A stretch of DNA of 64,000 nt from an uncultured Opitutia bacterium (GTDB lineage: Bacteria > Verrucomicrobiota > Verrucomicrobiia > Opitutales > Opitutaceae). This document shows, piece after piece, positions 17,274 through 24,970 of the stretch (its first letter is position 1; each line of letters starts with the position of its first letter). The stretch lies in the NCBI GenBank assembly GCA_903859715.1, contig CAIONS010000009.1, forward strand, positions 1 to 64,000, given 5' to 3'. The notes under the pieces were generated by a model. It saw only the letters and a list, made by a program, of their open reading frames with translations, was not told the origin of the DNA and ran no database searches. Both the position numbers and the translations under genes were made by a program.

Positions 17274-19502
17274 TCATTCGTTGATCCGGATTTCGCCCAA
17301 AATCCGGCCTTGAGCATCCTTTAAATGAAACACGGTGGTGGCGGGAGCGAGCGCCGTTCCGCCGCGATTGAATTGAAGGGAGAGGCGGGCGAGGCCCTTG
17401 AACTGGAGCGGCCAGGATGCTTTTTCCGGCATTCCCATCGGCTGGTTGGCGCTGTTGATGGCCACGAGGGTGGCGGAAGTGTTGGCGGAATTCAATGTGA
17501 GCAGGGGCGAATTTGCCGACGCCAGGTCGCAGGTTTCGATCGCCGCGATGGGGACGCCCGTGCTCGCGAGGCAGACATCGAGACGGGTGTCAGGCAGATC
17601 GGCAGTGGGACTGGGTGCGGATCGCGCGGTCAATTGGGCGAGGCCGAGCGGGGCGATGGTCCGTCCGTTTCGCACGAGGAAGGCGAATCCCTCGGTTCGG
17701 AAAGCCGTGGTAAAATTGTGTTGCAGAAAATCACACAGGATTCCGCGGATGGGAACATTGCCTGCGTGCATCAGCTGCACCAGCGAATCCTGGACGATGA
17801 GGCAGGGGCGCGGCGACCGTTCGATGGCTTGGATGATCGCGGACTGTTCCTCGTCGTTGAGGAGCGTGAACCAAAGGGTGGTGTTTTTTCGCGTGGGTGT
17901 GGGCAGGTCGGTCCACAGGTTGAAGCTGAACATGCCGGGCAGGGAAAAAAGTTGGTCACCGTGAGCCGCCGCGTTCAGCGACAGCAGCCGGTAGGCGCTG
18001 CCCAACGATTCCGTCAGATGAAGCTTTTCCGCTCCGGGCAACCCGAGATCGGAGCGCGCGGCGTAGCGCTGGTGCACGGTCACGGCCGTCCATCCGGCTT
18101 TCAGCACGACCACGAAAAGCATGACGGAAGCCAGGACCAGCCACCCTCGTTGCAGGGCGATCCCGCCGGTCTGGCGAACCGGGTTCCAAGACCGGATTTC
18201 ACCGAGACCCAAGGACACGAGGGGAATGAACAGAAACGTCGCCCAGCTTTCCTGGCTGCCGCCGATGGGATAGGCATGAAGATATTGCAGCAACAGGACG
18301 CAGGCGAGCAGCCCGCGGCAGGCTTGGTTGGGGCGTGAAGTCGGTGCGCCCTGCAGGGGAATGACCCAGATCCAGATGAGCGGCGCCACGTAGCTGAAAA
18401 TTGCGCCGACGGCGCGGAAGTCCATGAGCAGAGCGATTCCAACCAGCAGGGCCACGGCCTGCACCCACCGCAGCATGATCACCAGACGATCTGCGGAATC
18501 GTCCGAGAAACGCCGGCGGATCCACGGATGCGCCACCGCGAGGAGCAGGGACAGCCCCGCGAGCGTCAAGGAACCCGGACGCCAATCGACCGGATAGGAA
18601 TAACTGCCGGGATGGCGCAAGGGCCCGAGCAGTACGCCGTTCACGAGGCCGGTGAGGGAAGTCCCGCGCAGCCATACGGCGCCCAGGATGAGAAAGGCGG
18701 TGCCGCCGCCGACCGCGATGAAGAGTGCCGCATGCGTGGCCTTCAGCATTGCTGCGGGACGCAGGGCCATGACGAGCGTGATGGCGCCGACGGCGAAAAG
18801 CACGAGATAGACCTGGACCCAAGGCTCATGCCACAGCGTGTGCATCAGCGCGGCGGCGAGCAGGACGAGCATCACCCCGATCAGGATTCCGGCGACATGC
18901 CGCATCCGGTCGGACACAGCATGGAGCACAGCCCAGGCTCCGATACCGGCGAGATAGAAGACGCCGACGTTGATCTTGGTCAGGATCAGAAGAGCTCCCG
19001 TGCCACCGGCCACGGCGGCGGCAGCCCCGAGCCGGTTACGGCCGATCAGCTCTGTGGTCGCCCAGAGGGAGAGGGCCAGGACAAAGATGATGAGCGACCC
19101 GGGATGAAACGGTTCATCGGTGATGAAATACAGATAGAGAAACGTCGCCGTGAGGGTGAAGCCGGCGAGCCGGCGCGAGGCGGTCTGCCGTTGGACCAAG
19201 GCCGCACAGCAGCCGGCGGCGCCCAGCCAGAGTCCCAGCGTGAGCAGCCGGGCGGAGGTATGGTCAAGAGGCGATCCCGTCAGGTGCTGAAAACCATCGG
19301 CCAGCACGAAGAACGCCGGACCGTACTGGCTATAAACGAATTCATACAGCCCGCCGTGAGCGAAGTATTCCCGGGCCGAAATCAGGATGTACCCCTCGTC
19401 GTCGTACAGCGCCAGGTTGGAGAAAAGCATCCAGTACCCGATGGCTGCGAGGCCGGCGACCAGGCAGGCGGCAGCGAGGACGAAGCCGGTTTTTCGAATC
19501 AT
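17274..19502 (-). CDS. GT-C family membrane glycosyltransferase with extra C-terminal beta module
   Basis: 742 residues. LALYDDEGYILISAREYF (D34, D35, E36) and YSQYGPAFFVL in the first outer loop, plus FSLPGMFSFNLWTDLPTPT and AIIQAIERSPRPCLIVQ in the C-terminal soluble part, make it a clear paralogue of the protein at 12601-14535. Beyond that shared region it carries about 110 additional residues ending in LSLQFNRGGTALAPATTVF and LKDAQGRILGEIRI, which resembles the tail of the protein at 2122-4239. The ATG start is preceded by a 66-bp gap from the upstream gene. Probably an outward-facing sugar transferase with an accessory domain of unknown role. Confidence 0.7.
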   Translation of the reverse strand: MIRKTGFVLAAACLVAGLAAIGYWMLFSNLALYDDEGYILISAREYFAHGGLYEFVYSQYGPAFFVLADGFQHLTGSPLDHTSARLLTLGLWLGAAGCCAALVQRQTASRRLAGFTLTATFLYLYFITDEPFHPGSLIIFVLALSLWATTELIGRNRLGAAAAVAGGTGALLILTKINVGVFYLAGIGAWAVLHAVSDRMRHVAGILIGVMLVLLAAALMHTLWHEPWVQVYLVLFAVGAITLVMALRPAAMLKATHAALFIAVGGGTAFLILGAVWLRGTSLTGLVNGVLLGPLRHPGSYSYPVDWRPGSLTLAGLSLLLAVAHPWIRRRFSDDSADRLVIMLRWVQAVALLVGIALLMDFRAVGAIFSYVAPLIWIWVIPLQGAPTSRPNQACRGLLACVLLLQYLHAYPIGGSQESWATFLFIPLVSLGLGEIRSWNPVRQTGGIALQRGWLVLASVMLFVVVLKAGWTAVTVHQRYAARSDLGLPGAEKLHLTESLGSAYRLLSLNAAAHGDQLFSLPGMFSFNLWTDLPTPTRKNTTLWFTLLNDEEQSAIIQAIERSPRPCLIVQDSLVQLMHAGNVPIRGILCDFLQHNFTTAFRTEGFAFLVRNGRTIAPLGLAQLTARSAPSPTADLPDTRLDVCLASTGVPIAAIETCDLASANSPLLTLNSANTSATLVAINSANQPMGMPEKASWPLQFKGLARLSLQFNRGGTALAPATTVFHLKDAQGRILGEIRINE

Positions 19503-19568
19503 TTTTCCGGAGGCGGCGGGGGCAGGAGAAGAGAAAAATACGGCTGAGGGAACCCCATGAGCGGAACG

Positions 19569-21245
19569 CTAGGGGCGGGGCAAGGCGGGTAAAGCGCGTT
19601 CCCCGGGGGCGAGCCGGTCGTTGCGCACATACAGGCGCGTGCCGTCCAGGTCGGCGACCAGGGTATAGCGGGCCTGCACCCAAGTGCGGAGCGGGGCGAA
19701 GGACTCGTGCGCCCGGGTGCGATTTTCAAAGGCGAAGTTGCCCGGCCCTACGGCGTCGGCGAACACCGGCGGATTGGCGGCCTGAAAATCCTCGAAATAA
19801 CGCCGCAGAAAATAGGACTGCAGCGGGTTCGCATAGATCTGTGCCTCGGATTGGGCCTGACGCGTGGCTTGGCGCCGGGCGGCCTCGACGTACAGCGAGC
19901 AGCGCCAGCCCCAGATGGCGATCGGTTCGTCCGGGGTGCTGAACCGGCGAACGAGCTCGGTGAGCTGACGATGGGCGGGCTTGACCGTCGCCGTGGTAAA
20001 GAAGGCGAACGCATCGCCCGCGTGAGCGCGCCACAGGACTTGCGGCAGCACGCCGCAGGCGAGAAAAAGCCCGGCGATCAGCAGTCCTTTGAGCGATCGA
20101 TTGGTCGTGCTTAGTGACGGCCAAGCGAGGGCCAGGGCGGCTCCCGCCATCCAGGTCAAGGGGAGCACCAGAAACAAAAGATGATGCGTCGAAGGGCGGC
20201 TGGGAGCGACGACGCTCCATGCGCTGACGATCAGCAGTATTCCGGCCGCGAGCGTGACGCGGCGCAGCGACTCCGGGGCCCGGCGGATTCCGAGCAGGGC
20301 CGGTACGACAAACACCACAGTGCCGGCCAGCCAGAGCCCGAGGAAGCCGTCGGTCAGGGTGTTCTGCCATTGCAGCACGATCCGGGCGCCCCACGGCAGA
20401 GGCGCTTCGCGCACGTAACCCAGGTTGCGGACCAAAAACGGCAGGACCATATGCTGCGTCTCTCCGGTCAAGGTGACGGCAGCGAAGCACACGAGCGCGG
20501 GCAGCAAGGAGCCGGCGACGAGGGGAATGAAGGCGCGGGGCCGTTTGGCGGCTATTTCGCGCAATGCCACCAACGCCCAAAGCGTGATAGCGAGCGGCGC
20601 CGCCTGGGGTTTCGCCCATGGCACACTCCCGAGCAGCAAGCCCACCATCCCGAGGCGCGTGCGCGATGGTGTCGCGCCGAGTCCGACCGCCGCATAGCCT
20701 GCGGCGGCGAGCAGCAACACCGGCATGACCTCGGTGCTGTAATGGGTGAAATCCGGATTGGTCGTGAGGGCGTGAAATGCGAGGGCGGGCAGTACGGCCA
20801 CGCGGGCGACAGTCGTGCCGCCAACGATGGCCAGCGCTTCGCCGGCGAAAAAAATCGTGCCGAACACCGCAGCCAACCCGATCAGACGGGCGATGGCATA
20901 ACTCGCGAGGCCGTTCCCCCACGCGGCCGGCAGCAGCGGGTAATAGTCGAGCGGTCCCGCCGTGCTGCCGTCCACCGAGCGCCAGAAGACCGGGTCATGC
21001 CGCAGCGTGAGGGCCCCCGCGATCAGCTGGCTTTCGTCGGGATTGAACTGGTGCGGGACCCAGATGAGCGGCCAGCGGAAGCAGAGGAGGATCGCCGCGA
21101 CGAGCGCCCACCATTTCCAGCCGAGAGTGAGGGTGGGTTGCTGCACCCAGGCGGCGCGCAGGCTCCAAAAGCCGGCCAGCATGAGCAGGGTCCATCCGCC
21201 CAGGGCGGCCGGAGACAGAAGCACTGCCGAGGCCGCCGGAGTCAT
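19569..21245 (-). CDS. GT-C (family 39-like) membrane glycosyltransferase
   Basis: 558 residues with about 11 hydrophobic segments. The outer loop after the second helix reads HQFNPDESQLIAGALTL (D70/E71), an acidic pair followed by SVDGSTAGPLDYYPLLP. DES plus a conserved aromatic/proline stretch is common in ArnT/PMT-like GT39 proteins. The C-terminal 150 residues are soluble (TPDEPIAIWGWRCSLYVEA). It starts 24 bp after the GT2 gene's stop and is likely co-transcribed with it. Acceptor and sugar are unknown. Confidence 0.7.
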   Translation of the reverse strand: MTPAASAVLLSPAALGGWTLLMLAGFWSLRAAWVQQPTLTLGWKWWALVAAILLCFRWPLIWVPHQFNPDESQLIAGALTLRHDPVFWRSVDGSTAGPLDYYPLLPAAWGNGLASYAIARLIGLAAVFGTIFFAGEALAIVGGTTVARVAVLPALAFHALTTNPDFTHYSTEVMPVLLLAAAGYAAVGLGATPSRTRLGMVGLLLGSVPWAKPQAAPLAITLWALVALREIAAKRPRAFIPLVAGSLLPALVCFAAVTLTGETQHMVLPFLVRNLGYVREAPLPWGARIVLQWQNTLTDGFLGLWLAGTVVFVVPALLGIRRAPESLRRVTLAAGILLIVSAWSVVAPSRPSTHHLLFLVLPLTWMAGAALALAWPSLSTTNRSLKGLLIAGLFLACGVLPQVLWRAHAGDAFAFFTTATVKPAHRQLTELVRRFSTPDEPIAIWGWRCSLYVEAARRQATRQAQSEAQIYANPLQSYFLRRYFEDFQAANPPVFADAVGPGNFAFENRTRAHESFAPLRTWVQARYTLVADLDGTRLYVRNDRLAPGERALPALPRP

Positions 21246-21269
21246 GGGATGGATCCGGCGAGCCGGTCG

Positions 21270-21959
21270 TCAGTGAAACACGTTGTACTTCACGATGGCC
21301 CACAAGGCGCGGAAGCCGTCGCGCCAGCCGATCTTTTTGCCCTCGGCGTAGGTGCGGCCGTAGTAGCTGATGCCGACCTCGTAGATGACGCAGTTGAGCT
21401 TGGCCACCTTGGCGGTGATCTCCGGCTCGAAACCGAAGCGGTTTTCCTCGATTGTGATTTGCTGCAATACGTCGCGCCGGAAAACTTTGTAGCAGGTCTC
21501 CATGTCCGTGAGGTTGATCCCCGTGAACATGTTCGAGAGCAGGGTCAGGAACTTGTTGCCGACCATGTGCCAGAAATAGACCACGCGATGCGCCTCGGCG
21601 CCCATGAAGCGCGAGCCGAACACCACGTCGGCCTTGCCGTCGAGGATGGGCTTGAGGAGGCGCGGGTATTCCTGCGGATCATATTCGAGATCGGCGTCCT
21701 GCACGATGACGGCGTCACCGGTGGCGGCGGCGAAGCCCGTGCGCAGGGCGGCGCCCTTGCCCTGGTTGACCTCGTGGTAGATGACCTTGTCCACCAGCGG
21801 GGCGATCTGTGTGCGGAGCAGGTCCCGGGTGCCGTCGCGCGAGCAGTCGTCCACGATGATGATCTCCATGCTGGCGACCGGCGCCGCGCGCACGCGGTCG
21901 ACGATGGTACGGATGGTCTTGGCCTCGTTATAGCACGGGATGACGATGGTGAGCTTCAT
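21270..21959 (-). CDS. GT2 glycosyltransferase, dolichol/polyprenyl-phosphate sugar synthase-like
   Basis: 229 residues, a single GT-A domain without C-terminal membrane helices. [14 protein letters not shown] opens the fold, [12 protein letters not shown] provides the nucleotide-binding Asp pair near residues 37-38, and [16 protein letters not shown] is the metal-binding motif. This short form is the classical DPM1-like architecture that makes polyprenyl-phosphate-mannose or -glucose. Together with the GT2 protein at 14522 it gives the locus two candidate suppliers of lipid-linked sugars for ten candidate GT-C acceptor enzymes. The ATG at 21959 is unambiguous. Confidence 0.9.
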   Translation of the reverse strand: MKLTIVIPCYNEAKTIRTIVDRVRAAPVASMEIIIVDDCSRDGTRDLLRTQIAPLVDKVIYHEVNQGKGAALRTGFAAATGDAVIVQDADLEYDPQEYPRLLKPILDGKADVVFGSRFMGAEAHRVVYFWHMVGNKFLTLLSNMFTGINLTDMETCYKVFRRDVLQQITIEENRFGFEPEITAKVAKLNCVIYEVGISYYGRTYAEGKKIGWRDGFRALWAIVKYNVFH

Positions 21960-22061
21960 GCGGGCGGGTTAAGGTAGCCGAGGGGAGAGGAGACGGAAGT
22001 TTTTTCCAGTGAAGGGCGGCCTTGGGGAAACTGCCCTCGTTTCGACTGACAGCCCAAAAAA

Positions 22062-22841
22062 TCAGGCCAGGTAACCCAGCTTCTTCAGCGTCGGCCCGGC
22101 GTCCGCGAGGAACAGCGCGAGCGTTTCCGCCGGCATCTCGTCCCGAAAGCTGCCCACCGCGCCGCGCCGGACAAACGACTTCTCCCTCGGCCACGTCGGA
22201 TCCTCCCAGCCGAGTTTTTTCTCGCGCGCGTTCATGACCTCGAACGCCGCCGCCGCCACCGCTTCCTGGATTCGCGCGGGCGTTTCCTCCCGGCCGAGGA
22301 AGGCGCAGATGCGCCGGAGTTCAGTCGCTGCGTCGCGCTTGAGGTCCTCGTAGCGCACGATCAGGAGCTCCGCCTGGTAGGGATTCGCCAGCCAGGCCTC
22401 GACGTGCTCGTGCCATTTTGCGTCCAGCCAGGGCGGATGGCCGACAAAATGATTCCAGTCCTGCGGACCGAAACGCGCGCACGCATGGTGATAATACGAC
22501 ACCATCACATCGCGGCCGTCGCGCAGCAGGTAGATCACGCGCCGGTAGTCCGGCCGCGGCAGCGCATGCGACTTGAAAACCATCGGGGTCGCATAGCGCC
22601 GGTAAAACCGGCGGTCATGGATGTCGGGCACGAGATCCTGCACCAGCGCGTCGGGACAGTGCCGCACATCCGCGCCCAGCAGGCTGGCGGTGAGGTATTG
22701 GACCCAGGTGTGCCCCGATTTGGGAAAGCCGACGAAGAACACGTCACCCGCCTCGTGATCGTCGATCAGCCGCAGGCCCGCGCGCCGTGCCACGGCGGCA
22801 AACAGGAGGCGCTGCAGGGTTTTCTTGCCGGGAAATCGCAT
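22062..22841 (-). CDS. PAPS-dependent sulfotransferase
   Basis: 259 residues from the ATG at 22841 (MRFPGKKTLQ). The 5'-phosphosulfate binding loop is present (FVGFPKSGHTW, K41), as is the 3'-phosphate binding segment RDGRDVMVSYYHH (R107 to S115). These define the sulfotransf_1 family, which transfers sulfate from 3'-phosphoadenosine-5'-phosphosulfate to hydroxyl or amino groups. No signal peptide is seen, so it acts in the cytoplasm. Its position upstream of the glycosyltransferase run suggests sulfation of a glycan precursor or lipid. The same frame stays open upstream to 23996, but that reflects GC-rich sequence, not a fusion (see the adjacent remnants). Confidence 0.9.
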   Translation of the reverse strand: MRFPGKKTLQRLLFAAVARRAGLRLIDDHEAGDVFFVGFPKSGHTWVQYLTASLLGADVRHCPDALVQDLVPDIHDRRFYRRYATPMVFKSHALPRPDYRRVIYLLRDGRDVMVSYYHHACARFGPQDWNHFVGHPPWLDAKWHEHVEAWLANPYQAELLIVRYEDLKRDAATELRRICAFLGREETPARIQEAVAAAAFEVMNAREKKLGWEDPTWPREKSFVRRGAVGSFRDEMPAETLALFLADAGPTLKKLGYLA

Positions 22842-22900
22842 GGCGGTGGGAAAGGCGGGGCGAGGGAACAGGAGAAACGGGCGGAGTCCAACCCTCCGTT

Positions 22901-23380
22901 TCAAAGCCCGGCCGGCGGCGGCCGCAGAAAAAACGCACCGAGGCCGGCCCGCCAGACCGCCCGGGTCCGGGGGAAGAAAATCGGAGTGATGTAAAGCGAC
23001 ACGGCGAGCGAGGCCAGGCAGGCGAGCGCTGCGCCCGAGGTGCCATAGCGCGGGATCAGCACGGCGTTGAGGGCGATGTTGGTCACGGCGCCCGAGATCG
23101 CGAACCAGAGCCCGTGCCACTGGAGGTTTTCCAGCAGGAGCCATTGGCTGCGGACAATGCCCTGGCCGATGAGCACGGCGGTCCACGCGTAGAGGGCCAG
23201 GGGTGCGGCCGCGCCGGCGAACCGGGCGCCATAGACGAGGCTGACGAGCCGCGGCGCGGCCCAGGTCAGCAGGGCGGCGAAAATCAGGCCCAGCCACGTG
23301 ACGGCGTGAAAGAACCGGTTCAACGCCTTCCGGTATTGCGCGCGGTCCTCGGCGTGGGTCTGCGTGAGGAAGGGAAACCC
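22901..23380 (-). pseudogene. C-terminal fragment of Wzx/MOP-family polysaccharide flippase
   Basis: About 160 residues are recognisable in this frame, from GFPFLTQTHAEDRAQYRKAL to the TGA at 22901. The content (APRLVSLVYGARFAGAAAPL, NIALNAVLIPRYGTSGAALA) is typical of the last third of oligosaccharide flippases, where membrane helices alternate with IPxYGxxGAA segments. The N-terminal two thirds are missing: upstream of about 23380 this frame loses hydrophobicity, while the frame one base over encodes part of an O-antigen ligase. No start codon belongs to this fragment. Either a deletion fused two genes or the assembly is chimeric here. Confidence 0.75.
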
Positions 23381-23996
23381 GGCAGGCGATGCGCGCTGCA
23401 CCCGGCGTGCGGACCGCGAGCATTGCGAAACAGGGCAGCATGAGCAGCACCAGTCCGGCCGTGTAGTTGGAATGGCCGAGCGGGTAGGGATTGCGTGCCT
23501 CGAAGATTTCCCGGAGCGACGAGCCCGGCAATCCGGTGAGCCACAGCCCGAGGCTCGTGAGCGCGATGATGGCGAAGAAAAGTCCGAGGCGCGACAGCAT
23601 CGAAGCATGGGAGGGCCCGGCTGGGGCCGGCGCGGCGTGAACCGCGTCGAACGCGACAAAGAAAAACGCGAGGCCCGCCAACAGCGGCGCGGACCAGAGC
23701 AGGCTGGGACCGCGGTAGGGACTCGCGAGGGCGGACGCCAAGATGGCTATTGCGCCGGCCAACGCCGCCCAGCACCAGAATCGGGCGGGCAGGATGAGGG
23801 GGCGATTGCGGTCAAAGCATCGCAGAAGCAGGACAGCGGCCGGCGCGAACAGCGCGAATCCGTAGAAGCAGGACCACGGCGACGAGTGCATCCGGGTGGC
23901 GCCCGGGCTGGCCAGTGTGATGGCCAGCAGGGCGATGGCTCCGACTGTGCCGAGCACCGGGGCTAGGCGGGAAGCGGAGTCGGCGGGGCGCGTCAT
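23376..23996 (-). pseudogene. N-terminal fragment of O-antigen ligase/polymerase (Wzy/WaaL-like)
   Basis: Starts with an ATG at 23996 and encodes about 206 residues with at least five hydrophobic segments, then a RNPYPLGHSNYTAGLVLLMLP motif characteristic of the middle of O-antigen ligase family proteins. After TPGAARIACR (residue 206, near 23379) the membrane character stops abruptly and the frame continues as Arg/Pro-rich shadow translation. The expected C-terminal half, including the large periplasmic loop with the catalytic His, is absent. It abuts the flippase fragment in a different frame. Non-functional unless the junction is an assembly error. Confidence 0.7.
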
Positions 23997-24074
23997 CGTC
24001 GGCGATGAGAGCCGGGTGGAGCGGGACGGGCAAGCCTGTGTCCGGGCCGGGCACGCCGGACTTTCCTTTCCTCG

Positions 24075-24226
24075 TCATCCTGAGCGAAGCCGAAGGATCC
24101 CTGTTATACCAACCCTCTGACGGTGCCCAACCCAGTTCTACAGCCAGCGACACCATGGGAGTGTCGGAATCTAAATTGGATAGTCGGGAAAAGATCACAG
24201 CGATCCTTTGGCTTCGCTCAGGATGA
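24075..24226. repeat. inverted repeat of the TCATCCTGAGCGAAGC type
   Basis: Arms of 25 bp at 24075-24099 and 24202-24226 are reverse complements with one mismatch; the core is TCATCCTGAGCGAAGC followed by CGAAGGATC. This motif family is known to me as a widespread intergenic repeat in unrelated GC-rich bacteria. The arms enclose about 100 bp of lower-GC sequence with no coding signal. It fills most of the 302-bp space between the divergent ligase fragment and VTT gene; nothing else is visible in that gap. Confidence 0.8.
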
Positions 24227-24298
24227 CGGGCTATGGATGGGATTACTGCTGGACGGGCGCGCTTGACGGTGGCGCGCGCGGGCGGGCAGGCTCGGGGC

Positions 24299-24970
24299 AT
24301 GTCGTCGGAAACGCCTGCCGTCAAAAAACTCCCGGTTGTGAAACTGGCCGTCGCCGGCGTGGTGCTGGCGGTGATCGCGGTGCTGGTCGTGCGCGGTGTG
24401 GATGTGCCGGCGCTGATCAACCGCGGCATGGACCTGATCCGCCGGGTGGGACCGGTGGCATTTTTCCTTGCGATGGCGGTGCTACCGACGGTGGCGGTGC
24501 CGTTCTCCCTCTTCACGATCCCGGCGGGCGAGGCGTTCGCGCCGCAGCTGGGACTCGGCACCGTGATCGCCATCGCGCTGGTGGTGCTGGCGGTGAATCT
24601 CGCGCTGAGCTACTGGGTCGCGCGCTACGCCCTGCGGCCGGTGCTCACGCGGCTGCTGCTGCGCTACGGCTACACCGTGCCACGCGTGACGCCGGACAAT
24701 GCGCTGGCGGTGACGCTGGTCATGCGGCTTACGCCCGGTCCGCCGTACGTGGTCCAATGCTATGTGCTCGGGATCGCGGAGGTGCCGTTCGGGCTCTACA
24801 TGATCGCGTCATGGTTGTGTCAGGCGCCCTGGGTGGTGGGCTTCATCGTGCTGGGCCAGGGACTCCTCAATGGGAATTTCATCGTCGCGGCGAAGGGGCT
24901 CGGCGTGCTGGTCGTGCTGGTCGTCGCAGTGCAATGGCTCCGGAAAAAGTACGCGAAGCGTGAAGGCTGA
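24299..24970 (+). CDS. VTT/SNARE-associated (DedA/TVP38-like) membrane protein
   Basis: About 223 residues from the ATG at 24299, with one N-terminal helix (VKLAVAGVVLAVIAVLVV) and a VTT core of several membrane and re-entrant segments. FSLFTIPAGEAFAPQLGLGT, LALSYWVARYALRP and MRLTPGPPYVVQCYVLGIAEV follow the DedA/TVP38 pattern of a Gly-rich re-entrant loop and a conserved R-x-x-P-x-x-P-like motif. Members are inner-membrane proteins implicated in phospholipid scrambling and undecaprenyl-phosphate recycling. An upstream ATG at 24233 would add a non-hydrophobic stretch and is less likely. The 3' end overlaps the GTG start of xseA. Confidence 0.75.
   Translation: MSSETPAVKKLPVVKLAVAGVVLAVIAVLVVRGVDVPALINRGMDLIRRVGPVAFFLAMAVLPTVAVPFSLFTIPAGEAFAPQLGLGTVIAIALVVLAVNLALSYWVARYALRPVLTRLLLRYGYTVPRVTPDNALAVTLVMRLTPGPPYVVQCYVLGIAEVPFGLYMIASWLCQAPWVVGFIVLGQGLLNGNFIVAAKGLGVLVVLVVAVQWLRKKYAKREG

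Noticed and set aside
20181-21977. 598-codon plus-strand frame across two minus-strand glycosyltransferase genes
   Set aside because: It spans two genes with recognisable products on the other strand and has shadow-type composition.
22062-23996. Single 644-residue membrane-ligase/sulfotransferase fusion protein
   Set aside because: The frame is open throughout, but residues about 207-385 are Arg/Pro-rich nonsense overlying flippase coding in another frame; the sulfotransferase has its own good ATG at 22841.
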